DNA of 64,000 nucleotides from Paenibacillus auburnensis (GTDB lineage Bacteria; Bacillota; Bacilli; Paenibacillales; Paenibacillaceae), in contig NZ_CAKMMG010000002.1 in the NCBI RefSeq assembly GCF_927798115.1, positions 62,001 to 126,000 on the forward strand, given 5' to 3'. This document shows positions 7,497 through 16,523 of this stretch, one piece after another (within the stretch, counting starts at the first letter, position 1; the number at the start of each line of letters is the position of its first letter). A program made the translations under genes and the position numbers. The notes beneath the pieces are model-generated. The model was not told where the DNA came from. It made no database searches and saw nothing but the letters and a program-made list of their open reading frames with translations.

Positions 7497-9188
7497 ATGA
7501 ACTTTACTGAATATCCCTACGAACGTCCCGATGTAGACAAGCTTAAGCTTGAATTCACCTCACTCCTGAAAGGCCTGGAAGCAGACACCTTAGAGGAACA
7601 AAAGGCATCCATCGTCGCGCTCAATGAGCTGCGCAGCGAATTCGATACTCTGCAAAACCTTGTTTATATCCGCCATTCCATCAATACTGAGGATGCGTTC
7701 TACAAGGCTGAGCAGGATTTCTTTGATGAGATTGTTCCTATCTTCCAGGAATACATAACGGACTTCTACAAGGGTATCGTTAACTCCAAGTATAGAGCAG
7801 AGTTCGAGCAGGAGTGGGGGAAGCAGCTATTCGCTCTTGCAGAGATCTCTCTGCGGACGTTCAGCCCTGAAATTATCGAGGATCTGCAGCTGGAAAACAG
7901 GCTGTCTACGGAATACACCCAGCTCATTGCCTCGGCCAAAATCATGTTTGAGGGTGAGGAACGGAACCTGTCACAGCTCGCTCCTTTTGAAATGTCGCTG
8001 GACCGTGACCTGCGTAAACGCGCGTTTACTGCCAGATATGACTTTATGGCCAAGCATGAAAGCGAATTTGACCGCATTTTTGACGAGCTGGTTAATGTAC
8101 GCACGAGGATTGCAAGGAAGCTAGGCTATCCCAGCTTTGTTGAGCTTGGCTATGACCGGATGAACCGCACGGATTATGATGCCGGCATGGTTGCAGGCTT
8201 CCGCAAACAGGTGCTTGAGCAAATCGTTCCGGTAGCCCAGAAATTGAAGCAGCGTCAGGCGGAGCGCCTGGGTCTTGACACGCTGAAGTTCTATGATGAG
8301 AGCCTTACCTTTAATAGCGGCAATGCCACGCCAAAGGGCGACCCGGAGTGGATCTTGGCTAATGGTGCGAAAATGTATAAAGAGATGTCGCCCGAAACGG
8401 ACGAATTCTTTACATTTATGCAAAACAACGAGCTGATGGATCTGTTAAGCAAAAGCGCCAAGCAATCCGGTGGCTACTGCACCTATCTAAAAAAATATCA
8501 GGCACCGTTCATTTTTTCTAACTTTAACGGGACCTCTGAAGATATCGATGTATTGACCCATGAAGTAGGCCACGCCTTCCAGGTATATACCAGCCGCAGC
8601 CTGCTTGTGCCCGAGTACGCCTTTCCTACCTACGAAGCTGCAGAAATCCACTCGATGAGCATGGAGTTTTTTGCCTGGCCGTGGATGAACCTGTTCTTTG
8701 AAGAGGATGCTGATAAGTACCGGTTCAACCATCTGGCGGGCAGCCTGGAATTTATTCCTTACGGCGTTGCCGTAGATGAATTCCAGCATTATGTATACAG
8801 CCATCCTGAAGCGACGCCGGATGAACGCAAACAGGCCTGGCGGGATATTGAGCAGAGATACTTGCCGCACCGCGACTACGGCGGTAACAGCTACTTAGAA
8901 CACGGCGGATTCTGGCAGAAGCAGACCCATATTTTCCGCACTCCTTTTTACTATATTGATTATACATTGGCCCAGCTCTGCGCCTTCCAGTTCTGGAAAC
9001 GCTCAGGTGAGGATTTCGCGAATGCCTGGAGTAGTTACTTGACGCTCTGTAAGGCTGGAGGCAGCAAGTCCTTTGTTGAACTCGTGGAACTGGCCGGACT
9101 CATCTCACCTTTCCAAGACGGCTGTGTCGGCTCTGTTATCGGGGATATCGAGGGCTGGTTGAACTCTATCGACGACAAGGCTCTATAG
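7497..9188 (+). CDS. M3-family oligoendopeptidase (PepF-like)
   Basis: A 563-residue zinc metallopeptidase. HEVGHAF places the zinc ligands and catalytic Glu at about H355, E356 and H359; the third ligand is expected in the YEAAEIHSMSMEFF segment about 28 residues later. The length and MNFTEYPYERPD opening match the M3B oligoendopeptidase F family. These are cytoplasmic enzymes that cut short peptides. ATG 7497 is chosen from family starts: an ATG at 7482 would give five extra residues but lies inside the AGAAAGGA ribosome binding site. The spacing to 7497 (15 bases) is therefore longer than usual. A strong terminator follows. Confidence 0.93.
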   Translation: MNFTEYPYERPDVDKLKLEFTSLLKGLEADTLEEQKASIVALNELRSEFDTLQNLVYIRHSINTEDAFYKAEQDFFDEIVPIFQEYITDFYKGIVNSKYRAEFEQEWGKQLFALAEISLRTFSPEIIEDLQLENRLSTEYTQLIASAKIMFEGEERNLSQLAPFEMSLDRDLRKRAFTARYDFMAKHESEFDRIFDELVNVRTRIARKLGYPSFVELGYDRMNRTDYDAGMVAGFRKQVLEQIVPVAQKLKQRQAERLGLDTLKFYDESLTFNSGNATPKGDPEWILANGAKMYKEMSPETDEFFTFMQNNELMDLLSKSAKQSGGYCTYLKKYQAPFIFSNFNGTSEDIDVLTHEVGHAFQVYTSRSLLVPEYAFPTYEAAEIHSMSMEFFAWPWMNLFFEEDADKYRFNHLAGSLEFIPYGVAVDEFQHYVYSHPEATPDERKQAWRDIEQRYLPHRDYGGNSYLEHGGFWQKQTHIFRTPFYYIDYTLAQLCAFQFWKRSGEDFANAWSSYLTLCKAGGSKSFVELVELAGLISPFQDGCVGSVIGDIEGWLNSIDDKAL

Positions 9189-9224
9189 GCGTAACGCTTA
9201 ATAAATTCTCCAATACCTGCATAG

Positions 9225-9260
9225 CACAAAGAGACGGCAGAATCCTGCCGTCTCTTTGTG
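9225..9260. terminator. Bidirectional rho-independent terminator
   Basis: A perfect 16-bp stem (CACAAAGAGACGGCAG and its complement) with a 4-base loop lies between the convergent peptidase and hypothetical gene. No long T-run is present on either side, but the stem is very stable. Confidence 0.8.
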
Positions 9261-9317
9261 TTGAATAGGATCAGGCTATAAGCCCGGGCTTGTCCTGCTC
9301 AACAATCCAAATCCGCT

Positions 9318-9941
9318 TTATTCCAATCCATGCTCTTTACGGATATTGTACATCCCTTGAAGCAGCAGCTCAGAAGGGTCGCGGTTCAGCTGATAATGTG
9401 TATAGAGCAACTGAAGCGGAATCGCGCAGACATTATTGCCTTCGGTGATTTCCGGGAAGCCTGCTTCGAAAACAGGACCGTGAGTTTCATTAAATGCCAA
9501 GCCTGCATGCACCTTTTCCGGTGCGAATTCTTCTTCTACTGTCTTAATGCACAGCGGAATTACCTGATTGTCAATAACCGCCTTAGCCTCGTCTTCACTC
9601 TCCGGCTGTTTCGGCAACGGCTGGCCTCCCTTGGTCTTCATCATTTCATGGAAGAAGGAGGACACCCAGACCTCAGGACTCTTATCCGACTGGAAGCGTC
9701 CCACCAGTTCACGAAGGAAAAAACCGGTTGAATAGACATCCCCGGACTCATCCTTGACATGATACAGGAACACTGGCCCGTAGGCTTGCAAGTTCAAGAC
9801 TTGACTATCCACATCTTTAAAATACATTTTCAAAGCCACCATACCATTATGGTGAACCGCCTTCAGAAGCTCATTCCACTTCTCTTCGGTCATCTCTGGC
9901 GGGTTGCTGCCTGTTTCCTCATTGACTGTCTCATTATTCAT
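9318..9941 (-). CDS. Conserved hypothetical protein
   Basis: A 207-residue soluble protein starting at ATG 9941, after GGGGTGAAATGAATA. I do not recognise the family. The N-terminal 20 residues are polar and Glu/Asn-rich (MNNETVNEETGSNPPEMTEE). The remainder looks globular, with alternating hydrophobic patterns (VALKMYFKDVDSQVLNLQAYGPVFLYHV; FEAGFPEITEGNNVCAIPLQLLYTHYQL). There are no transmembrane helices, signal peptide or recognisable catalytic motif. It faces the peptidase gene across a hairpin terminator and stands alone on its strand. Coding use and ribosome binding site support a real gene; function unknown. Confidence 0.75.
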   Translation of the reverse strand: MNNETVNEETGSNPPEMTEEKWNELLKAVHHNGMVALKMYFKDVDSQVLNLQAYGPVFLYHVKDESGDVYSTGFFLRELVGRFQSDKSPEVWVSSFFHEMMKTKGGQPLPKQPESEDEAKAVIDNQVIPLCIKTVEEEFAPEKVHAGLAFNETHGPVFEAGFPEITEGNNVCAIPLQLLYTHYQLNRDPSELLLQGMYNIRKEHGLE

Positions 9942-10157
9942 TATTCATTTCACCCCACTTTCTATCATACCACCAAGCGGCTCCAGGTAAAATATAATCA
10001 TAGGCCGGATAGTCCCCTGCTACCCTGCCCAAAATAGGCAGAACCGCACAATGGCGGGCTTTTGCATCCTCCTATGTCGTAATTTTACAATACAGTGAAA
10101 ACTATTTCATGTAAAATTTTTATAAGAAAGCTGCTGGTGTTTCATGGTTTAGCCTAC

Positions 10158-10197
10158 ACAAAAAGACACCATCACAGCTGAAGCTGTGATGGTGTCT
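10158..10197 (-). terminator. Rho-independent terminator of the FMN-binding-type gene
   Basis: Leftward, a perfect 16-bp stem (AGACACCATCACAGCT, 2-base loop) is followed by TTTTT. It lies 25 bases past the stop of the 10222-10773 gene. Confidence 0.87.
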
Positions 10198-10221
10198 GCA
10201 CCGCTTGACGGGTGTGTTCGT

Positions 10222-10773
10222 TTATTTAGCCGCTTTAGCTGCAGCAAGAATTGCTTTTAAGTAGCCTTGGGTATCCACAAGCGTTGCTCCGCTTACAGCG
10301 TCAACCACTTGCTCTTTCGTTTTGTAGGTCAAGGTTTGTTCAAGTGATTTAATCGTTTTGCCTGTCGCAAACTTCTCAATAGCGGCCATGTTCTTGTCGT
10401 AACTAACTGTGGACTTCGCCTCTTCTTTCATATGCTCGCTATAGTATTCGGCATTAGCCTTTTTGGATGCCAGAACCATGTTAGGATCTTTATAATTCTG
10501 TCCGAAATCCTTGTCAGAGTTAGGCACTCCCGTTGCCACATCTGTGCTCAGGAATTGATAGTCGTCCAGCGAAGCAGCAACGATTACGCCGTTCTGAACT
10601 ACCGCAACCGCTACTGTGAAGCACTTAGTGCCATGGGCTGCAGCCTCTACCCGGCCCACTTTGAGCGGTGCGCTTGCTGCGGAAGATACATTGTTAAGAG
10701 CGCCGCTGTTTCCAACACCAACAACCGCCAAAGAAATTCCGGCTACCAATAATAATTTTGTTACTTTTTTCAC
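10222..10773 (-). CDS. Secreted FMN-binding-domain protein (candidate ApbE flavinylation target)
   Basis: A 183-residue protein. The start is a GTG at 10773, 6 bases after GGGGGAA. The frame extends further upstream, but with no ribosome binding site. Residues 1-30 look like a signal peptide (KKVTKLLLVAGISLAVVGVG) ending near SSAASA, with no lipobox cysteine. The C-terminus has D158-A-V-S-G-A-T164, which fits the covalent-FMN motif of FMN_bind domains where the Thr is flavinylated by ApbE. It is followed by a short helix, LKAILAAAKAAK. Such proteins act in extracytoplasmic electron transfer. No apbE or redox partner lies nearby, so covalent flavin is inference. Confidence 0.72.
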   Translation of the reverse strand: MKKVTKLLLVAGISLAVVGVGNSGALNNVSSAASAPLKVGRVEAAAHGTKCFTVAVAVVQNGVIVAASLDDYQFLSTDVATGVPNSDKDFGQNYKDPNMVLASKKANAEYYSEHMKEEAKSTVSYDKNMAAIEKFATGKTIKSLEQTLTYKTKEQVVDAVSGATLVDTQGYLKAILAAAKAAK

Positions 10774-10897
10774 AACAATTCCCCCAGTCATATTAGTAAA
10801 ACGCTTACATCCTATATTTATCAAATTATAGCATTTAATACAGTTACAAATGTTACTAGAAAAATGTAAATGTATGGAATAACATGCGAAATACCCA

Positions 10898-10927
10898 TTG
10901 ACTGTTGTAAAAGACTCGTGATACATT
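10898..10927 (+). promoter_or_regulatory. Promoter of the YtrA-like ABC operon, with possible operator
   Basis: TTGACT (10898-10903) and an extended -10, TGaTACATT (ending 10927), are separated by 18 bases. ATACA is repeated three times from the -10 to about 10945. This could be the binding site of the operon's own GntR/YtrA-type repressor. Confidence 0.65.
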
Positions 10928-10967
10928 GTGCATACACGGGATACACAATTTTATGAGGAGGTATAGT

Positions 10968-11825
10968 ATGCTGGCACTAGATATAAGAAATTTAAATAAA
11001 AGATATCCTCATTTTCAGATCAAAGATGTATCTTTTCAATTGGAGAAGGGCTACATCATGGGTTTTATCGGAGCCAATGGCGCAGGAAAAACAACCACGA
11101 TAAAGTCGATCTTGAATATGGTTCAAGTCGATAGCGGCGAGATATACATTCTTGGCAAGAACATCACTGATCACGAAATTGAATTGAAGCAGGAAATCGG
11201 ATGCGCATTCGGTGATATCGACTTCTATACACGGAGCAAGATCAAGACGCTGACCGATATTACAAAAAAATTCTATAAGAACTGGAATGATGAAACATAC
11301 TACAATTATCTAAAGAGATTCAAGCTGGATGAGAACAAAAAAATAGCGGAGCTGTCCAGAGGAATGAAGGTAAAGTACAGCTTGGCCCTTGCTTTATCGC
11401 ATGGCGCAAAGCTGCTCATCCTGGATGAACCGACCAGCGGACTCGATCCTGTCTCAAGAGACGATCTGCTCGATATCTTTCAGGAGCTCATCATGGGCGG
11501 CGAGATTAGCATTCTATTCTCTACTCACATTACCTCCGACCTGGAAAGATGTGCGGACTATATAACCTTCATTGAACACGGACAAATCATTGCCAGCTCC
11601 GAGAAAAACGAATTAAAGGAGTCCTACCGTTTACTCAGCGGCAGCGAAGCCCAATTAAGCGAAGTGAAGGAACATTTGATTTCCTACAAAATCAACTCCT
11701 TCGGCTTTACCGGACTGATTCGTACCAAGGACATGGATCCACTATCCAACCTAAGGTCCACCACACCGAGCCTCGATGACATCATGATCTACTTCGCGAA
11801 AAAGAAGGAGGATGTATATGTATAG
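10968..11825 (+). CDS. ABC transporter ATP-binding protein (YtrB-like)
   Basis: A 285-residue ATPase starting at ATG 10968 after GAGGAGG. Walker A is GANGAGKTT, the Q-loop region lies around GCAFGDIDF, the signature motif is the degenerate LSRGMK, and Walker B is LLILDEPTSGLD followed by STHITSDLERCADY. The C-terminal ~75 residues are the usual extension of ABC-2 type ATPases. The gene overlaps the permease gene by 8 bases and is followed by a GntR/YtrA regulator. The order matches small autoregulated ABC cassettes linked to cell-envelope antibiotic response in Bacillus (ytr genes). The transported substrate is unknown. Confidence 0.92.
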   Translation: MLALDIRNLNKRYPHFQIKDVSFQLEKGYIMGFIGANGAGKTTTIKSILNMVQVDSGEIYILGKNITDHEIELKQEIGCAFGDIDFYTRSKIKTLTDITKKFYKNWNDETYYNYLKRFKLDENKKIAELSRGMKVKYSLALALSHGAKLLILDEPTSGLDPVSRDDLLDIFQELIMGGEISILFSTHITSDLERCADYITFIEHGQIIASSEKNELKESYRLLSGSEAQLSEVKEHLISYKINSFGFTGLIRTKDMDPLSNLRSTTPSLDDIMIYFAKKKEDVYV

Positions 11826-12474
11826 TTTGGTAATCAAAGATTTGAAATTAGGCGTAAACCCATGGTTCTTCGTATTACCCTTAATTATGGGCGGCTTAAT
11901 GCTTATTCCCGGCTGGATCTACTTTATCGTACCGCTATATTTCTGCTTCATAACAATACCGAATATGTTTGGCGGATTTAAAAGTCAGAATGATTTGATG
12001 TTTAGTACGATGATGCCTGTGACCAAAAAGGACATCGTGAAGGCCAGGGTAACCGTTGTTGTCATTCTTGAACTCATGCATCTTCTCATTGCCATGATCT
12101 TCAGTATATTTACGTTTCGTTTGTACCCTCATCTGACTTATATTTTCTATCCGCCGTATATGGGCTTTTGGGGATTATGTTTCATCATGCTGGCGATCTT
12201 CAACATCGTATTTATATCCATGCATTACAAGACCGCATATAAATATGGAGCGGCAACTACGGCATCCACTACAGCCGCTATCCTATTTGCCGGGGTGGCC
12301 CAATGGGCCGGAATCCAGAGTCCGTGGGTAAACGACATTTTCTATGGCTCGGGGACGGATAATACATTGCTGCAATTATCCATTCTGATGCTGGGCCTCG
12401 TAATTTTCATTGCATTCACCCTAATTGCCTACCGGATTGCGTCAAAAAGATTCCTAAGAGTGGAGATATTATGA
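11818..12474 (+). CDS. ABC-2 type permease subunit
   Basis: A 218-residue integral membrane protein. ATG 11818 is preferred over 11812 because it lies 6 bases after AAGGAGG. About six hydrophobic segments are visible: VNPWFFVLPLIMGGLML; WIYFIVPLYFCFITI; VVVILELMHLLIAMIF; MGFWGLCFIMLAIFNIVFI; ATTASTTAAILFAGVAQW; and LSILMLGLVIFIAFTLIAY. It resembles the ABC2 membrane subunits (YtrC/D, BcrB-type) paired with YtrB-like ATPases. The start overlaps the ATPase stop and its stop overlaps the regulator start, so translation is coupled through all three genes. No soluble domain is present. Confidence 0.88.
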   Translation: MYSLVIKDLKLGVNPWFFVLPLIMGGLMLIPGWIYFIVPLYFCFITIPNMFGGFKSQNDLMFSTMMPVTKKDIVKARVTVVVILELMHLLIAMIFSIFTFRLYPHLTYIFYPPYMGFWGLCFIMLAIFNIVFISMHYKTAYKYGAATTASTTAAILFAGVAQWAGIQSPWVNDIFYGSGTDNTLLQLSILMLGLVIFIAFTLIAYRIASKRFLRVEIL

Positions 12475-12836
12475 ATGTAACGATTTCGAATACTTCCGAG
12501 AAACCGATTTATCAGCAGCTTTACGAACAGATCAGCGCACAAATTCTGAAAGGCGAGCTGGAAAGCGGCTTTTGTCTTCCCCCCATTCGTCAGGCAGCCC
12601 TGGAGCTGAATGTTAGCGTAATTACCGTTAAGAAAGCTTGGGAAGAACTTGAACGAAGCGGTTTGATCAATACGGTAACAGGTAAAGGATGTTTTATAGC
12701 CGAATTCTCACAGGGTGATATGCTGCGGATACGCAATGAAATGGTCCTGAAGCAAATGGAGAGCGATACATCCTACTACAAGTCCTTTGGTCTCACCCTT
12801 GATGAAGTGATTGGGTTGCTGAACAAGATTTATTAA
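12471..12836 (+). CDS. GntR-family (YtrA subfamily) transcriptional repressor
   Basis: A 121-residue regulator overlapping the permease stop by ATGA and preceded by GGAG. Residues 1-75 form the GntR winged helix (PIYQQLYEQISAQILKGELESGFCLPPIRQAALELNVSVITVKKAWEELERSGLINTVTGKGCFI). The short C-terminal tail of about 45 residues with a helical dimerisation segment is characteristic of the YtrA subfamily, which has no large effector domain. In Bacillus such proteins repress their own ABC operon and respond to cell-wall-active antibiotics. Autoregulation here is inferred from gene order and the repeats at 10920-10945. Confidence 0.9.
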   Translation: MNVTISNTSEKPIYQQLYEQISAQILKGELESGFCLPPIRQAALELNVSVITVKKAWEELERSGLINTVTGKGCFIAEFSQGDMLRIRNEMVLKQMESDTSYYKSFGLTLDEVIGLLNKIY

Positions 12837-12852
12837 TACCTCCCTAAAATCT

Positions 12853-12878
12853 AAAGGCGTTCATCGAACGCCTTTTTG
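12853..12878 (+). terminator. Rho-independent terminator of the YtrA-like operon
   Basis: AAAGGCGTTC-ATC-GAACGCCTTTTT: a 10-bp stem with a 3-base loop followed by a T-run, 17 bases after the regulator stop. Confidence 0.88.
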
Positions 12879-12917
12879 TCGTTCCATCCGGTTCCGCAGC
12901 TGAATTAATTCGATGCG

Positions 12918-13934
12918 TTAAACTATTCCCAACATAGCGTTATTAGAATTATCAGGATTCCAATAATTGCAGTACCACTCCACCGTGTTTCTGATCCCTT
13001 CTTCAAGCGAAGTTTCTGCGGACCAATTGAGCATAAATTTTGCTTTTTCTGGTGACAGGTGCTGATGCAGGATTTCACTGTTTTTGTGATGTTCGTACAG
13101 TGGTTCAATATGTTCAAGATTCATGGCACGCTGAATGATCTCAATCACTTGTTTGATGTCCCACAACTTACCTGTCCCAAAATTAAAATCGTCACCCTTT
13201 CCTTCTCTATCTACAAAATGGTACATAGCCATATAAGCGGCAACCAAATCTTGAATATACAAAAAATCTCTCATGTATATCCCGTTTGAAGGAATTCTAA
13301 TCACTGGGGGCAGTTTTGCATACAGCCGTTGTACGGTGCCGGGAATTAAACGGCGGTAATTCAAGTCGCCACCCCCATAAATATTGCCGAAACGGCCTAC
13401 GGCTATAGGTAAATTAAAACTATGTCTATAACTTTGAGCAATAAGATCGGAACAAGCCTTAGATACATCGTAGGGATTTCTGCCTTGAATTGGCATGTCT
13501 TCATAATAGGGGAGAATAGGACTGTCACCGTATACCTTGTCACTGGATGCAACAATTATTTTCGATACCTGGTCCTGGTGAACACGGCAAGCCTCCAGAA
13601 GATTATAGGTACCCTTTACATTGGTTTCAAAAGTTTGCCAGGGGATTTGATAGGCCAAGTCTTGAAGGGAAACAGCAGCGAGGTGAAAGACAGTATTGAT
13701 TTTCCCGTCTGTAATTGCACGTTCAATCAGGTTGTAATCGGTAATATACCCATAATAGCATCGAATCTCCTTGTCCAATCCCAGCTTGGCAAACTGGCTT
13801 CGCGGGTTGAACTCGCTCAAGATAGTGGTTACCTCAGCACCTCGATCAACGAGGTGACGAGTTAGCCAGGCGCCTATAAATCCGGAAGCCCCTGTTACTA
13901 AAGCACGGCAATCAGATAAAGAGCGTTGCATCAT
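12918..13934 (-). CDS. NAD(P)-dependent sugar-nucleotide epimerase/dehydratase (CDP-glucose 4,6-dehydratase-like)
   Basis: A 338-residue extended short-chain dehydrogenase. The start is ATG 13934, 5 bases after GGGAGG. The Rossmann motif is TGASGFIGAWL. The catalytic region is ASSDKVYG followed by PYDVSKACSDLI, giving the YxxxK pair, and RFGNIYGGGDLNYRRLIP follows. SSDKVYG and PYDVSK are closer to CDP-glucose 4,6-dehydratases than to ordinary UDP-hexose epimerases. The enzyme would make a deoxysugar precursor for surface polysaccharide, but no other sugar-biosynthesis or glycosyltransferase genes are nearby. Exact substrate uncertain. Confidence 0.82.
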   Translation of the reverse strand: MMQRSLSDCRALVTGASGFIGAWLTRHLVDRGAEVTTILSEFNPRSQFAKLGLDKEIRCYYGYITDYNLIERAITDGKINTVFHLAAVSLQDLAYQIPWQTFETNVKGTYNLLEACRVHQDQVSKIIVASSDKVYGDSPILPYYEDMPIQGRNPYDVSKACSDLIAQSYRHSFNLPIAVGRFGNIYGGGDLNYRRLIPGTVQRLYAKLPPVIRIPSNGIYMRDFLYIQDLVAAYMAMYHFVDREGKGDDFNFGTGKLWDIKQVIEIIQRAMNLEHIEPLYEHHKNSEILHQHLSPEKAKFMLNWSAETSLEEGIRNTVEWYCNYWNPDNSNNAMLGIV

Positions 13935-14250
13935 CAAAACCTCCCATGTGTTTTAGTTAAGCCGGAGACAAAGGTTGGATTATCCATTTTTGACGATGAT
14001 ATACCTATTACTAAATAATTACAATATTTTTTCGAGATACAACGGGTAGTCTATTTTAGATCCGTACAGTACCTGCCTTGATAGAAATGAAAACGCCATC
14101 ATTAGAAAGCTAATTCTCAGGAATTCCCCAGTGGTAAGTTAAGGGAACTTCAGTCTAATCCACCAAAAATGTATATCTACACGCAGGAATGATATAATAA
14201 ACAGGTTCAAGTTGATCTCCAAATCTATGTAAACGAGAGGAGAAACATCC
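13935..14250. promoter_or_regulatory. Divergent control region between dehydratase and aldolase
   Basis: This 316-base gap holds two outward promoters and no gene. Leftward: TTGTAA and TATCAT with a 17-base spacer (13996-14024 read on the minus strand). Rightward: a consensus TATAAT at 14193-14198 with a weak -35. The 5' leader of the aldolase mRNA would be about 45 bases. I see no riboswitch. Confidence 0.65.
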
Positions 14251-15138
14251 ATGAATACGAAACAATTAGAGCGGATTCAACAAGCTAACGGCTTTATTGC
14301 AGCCTTGGATCAAAGCGGAGGAAGCACCCCGAAAGCCCTGCTGCAATACGGTATCCGTGAAGACCGTTACACCAATGATCAGGAAATGTTTACCCTGGTG
14401 CATGCGATGAGGACACGGATTATCAAAAGTCCCGCATTTGATTCCAGGCACATTCTAGGTGCCATTCTTTTCGAAAACACGATGGATCTTACCATTGACG
14501 GCCAGTTCACCGCCGATTACCTCTGGGAGCAGAAAGGCATTGTGCCTTTTCTCAAAATCGACCAGGGACTGGCGGAGTCTACCAATGGGGTTCAACTCAT
14601 GAAGCCTATCCCCGGGCTGGATGAGCTTTTGAAACGGGCCGTCCAAAAAAATATTTTTGGAACCAAAATGCGCTCACTGATTAAAGAGGCCAACCCTGAC
14701 GGCATTCATGAAGTCGTAGAGCAGCAGTTCGCTTTCGCCAAGCAAATTGCCGGACATGGTCTGGTGCCGATCATCGAACCGGAAGTGGATATTCATAGTA
14801 GCGATAAGGCACAATCGGAAAAGATATTAAAGGACGAGCTTATAACTCACTTATCCGCTCTTGGCAAAGACGTAAAAGTCATGCTGAAGCTTTCTATACC
14901 GACGGAAGACAATTTCTATAGTGAGCTGATCCAGGAACCGCATGTGGTACGGGTCGTGGCATTGTCCGGCGGCTATACCCAAGCGGAGGCTAATGAAAAG
15001 CTGTCGCGTAACCACGGATTAATCGCCAGCTTCTCCCGTGCCTTATCACAGGGACTCAGCGACGAGCAAACGGATGAAGAATTCAATGCATTGCTCGCAA
15101 AATCCACACAGGCGATCTACGAAGCCTCAATTACCTGA
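14251..15138 (+). CDS. Class I fructose-bisphosphate aldolase
   Basis: A 295-residue enzyme starting at ATG 14251 after [24 protein letters not shown] at the N-terminus, [30 protein letters not shown] and [10 protein letters not shown] match the class I aldolases found in some Firmicutes and Gram-negatives. The Schiff-base lysine is expected in VMLKLSIP, with the EPEV Glu nearby. It interconverts fructose-1,6-bisphosphate with dihydroxyacetone phosphate and glyceraldehyde-3-phosphate, in glycolysis and gluconeogenesis. It is monocistronic, with its own promoter and a strong terminator. A class II aldolase may exist elsewhere in the genome. Confidence 0.93.
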   Translation: MNTKQLERIQQANGFIAALDQSGGSTPKALLQYGIREDRYTNDQEMFTLVHAMRTRIIKSPAFDSRHILGAILFENTMDLTIDGQFTADYLWEQKGIVPFLKIDQGLAESTNGVQLMKPIPGLDELLKRAVQKNIFGTKMRSLIKEANPDGIHEVVEQQFAFAKQIAGHGLVPIIEPEVDIHSSDKAQSEKILKDELITHLSALGKDVKVMLKLSIPTEDNFYSELIQEPHVVRVVALSGGYTQAEANEKLSRNHGLIASFSRALSQGLSDEQTDEEFNALLAKSTQAIYEASIT

Positions 15139-15155
15139 GTCGGTTTTCCCATTCA

Positions 15156-15191
15156 AACGCCCCCGGACATTAGTATCTGGGGGCGTTTTTT
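15156..15191 (+). terminator. Rho-independent terminator of the aldolase gene
   Basis: AACGCCCCC pairs with GGGGGCGTT across a short loop and is followed by seven T residues. It may also help end the convergent leftward gene's antisense transcription. Confidence 0.85.
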
Positions 15192-15205
15192 TCGACATCA
15201 AAGTA

Positions 15206-16502
15206 TTAGGACTGCTGGAATAACGTAGCTGTAACTTTGCCGTCCGGACATATAAACATGTAATAAATTCCCTCCCCATACGCTTCTACCTCTTCCCAGT
15301 CCAGCTGTCCGATAAAATACATGCTCTGCGAGCAGCAGGGACTTACAGGGTACTCCGCATCCTGGATCCATGTCGGGTATCCTCCAATCTGTGAAGCCTT
15401 CGGCTCCAGCGTCCACTGAGCTGCATGATAGGTATTCCTCGGCTTAGCGGATACGCTAAAATTCGTTCCGGCAGTCAGGTACTCCGTACGTTCCTCATCA
15501 GAGTCCGTATCAGGCAAATAATCAGGTGTCTGATTATAAGCGCTCCACTTCGGCTCCAACCCGATGCCCAGCTCCATATAAACTGGGCCATAACAGCTGC
15601 AGATTATACAAGTCTGTACCTGCAGCCGCTCTCCGATGATAGGCAAACGCCAAATAGAAGGACGGCCTGCCTCGATTTCTATAAGGTTAGTCAGCTTCCC
15701 TCCACACCATTGGCAGATTTGCTCGCTTTCTGTCAGGAAGCTTGCCGGTCTCGTGACAGGAGCTGACTTCCCGCCAGTCTCTATCTTTTCAACAGCATAA
15801 TTCCACTGATAAAATAAATCCCGGCGTTGCCCGCCCTCAGTAAGCTCCCAGCCTGCTTCATATGCGTACTGTTCAGGCGCGACATACAGTTCTTCTGTCC
15901 ACTTGGGCGGATTCTCCCGCCACTCCCGGAAACGCCGGACCACCTGATCGTCTCCAATCCAGCTCAAAGCGAGCAATAGATAATTACGATTGTCGCGGTC
16001 TGTTTCCAACTGTCTTAGCAGCTGTTCCCGGATCTCTGCTGACGCATCCTTAAATAAAATGCCTTGAGAATACACTTCGCAGTGTAAGAGCTCAGGGATA
16101 CTGATTGTCAGCAGCTTATTGTTATAACAGACCAGTGATACAAGGATGTCAAGGCAGGTATCTTCGTCTCCTGCATGCAGCAAATCAACGGCATAAGCCT
16201 CCAGTTTGTCCGCATTCTTCGGAGAGAGTAATATAAAGCTGTTCCTTGCTCAATTCATACGGAGTATATTCGATCAGAGGATCATGCGGTCTGGAACTAT
16301 GCATGAGCTTTAGCAACTCCACCGGATCACTGATCCCTTCGTATAAATTTATTTCTCTGCGGTGTTTCACAATATATTCCTGCCGCTCTTGGCGCTCCTT
16401 TCTTTGCTGGCATGGCATGCAATAACCACCGGTTTTATGAAAAGTCGCCGGCAGAATCACCGCTGAACATCCTTCGCTTTTACAAGGAATGCGTTCGGTC
16501 AT
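15206..16502 (-). pseudogene. Zinc-ribbon / DUF1963-like protein, split by a frameshift in a CT repeat
   Basis: Two frames read as one gene. The upstream part (16502 to 16185; ATG after GGGAGG) encodes a four-Cys zinc ribbon (CKSEGC, CMPC) and stops with TGA. The downstream frame (to 15206) has no ATG or GTG start and only a TTG at 16183. Continuing it upstream gives SPKNADKLEAYAVDLLHAGDED, which joins the first part smoothly at ITLS inside a CTCTCT tract (16222-16228). Restoring one TC dinucleotide yields about 432 residues. The C-terminal half contains CQWCGGKL and QIGGYPTWIQDAEYP, resembling the DUF1963/YwqG family. It may be a pseudogene, a sequencing error or a slippage-controlled gene. 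Confidence 0.68.
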
Positions 16503-16523
16503 TAATAATCCTCCCTTAGTACC

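Noticed and set aside
15206..16183. An independent 325-residue gene starting at TTG 16183
   Set aside because: The frame continues upstream with family-like sequence and joins the preceding zinc-ribbon part. A GGAGG lies 14 bases before the TTG but is part of KLEAY codons, so separate initiation is possible but less likely.
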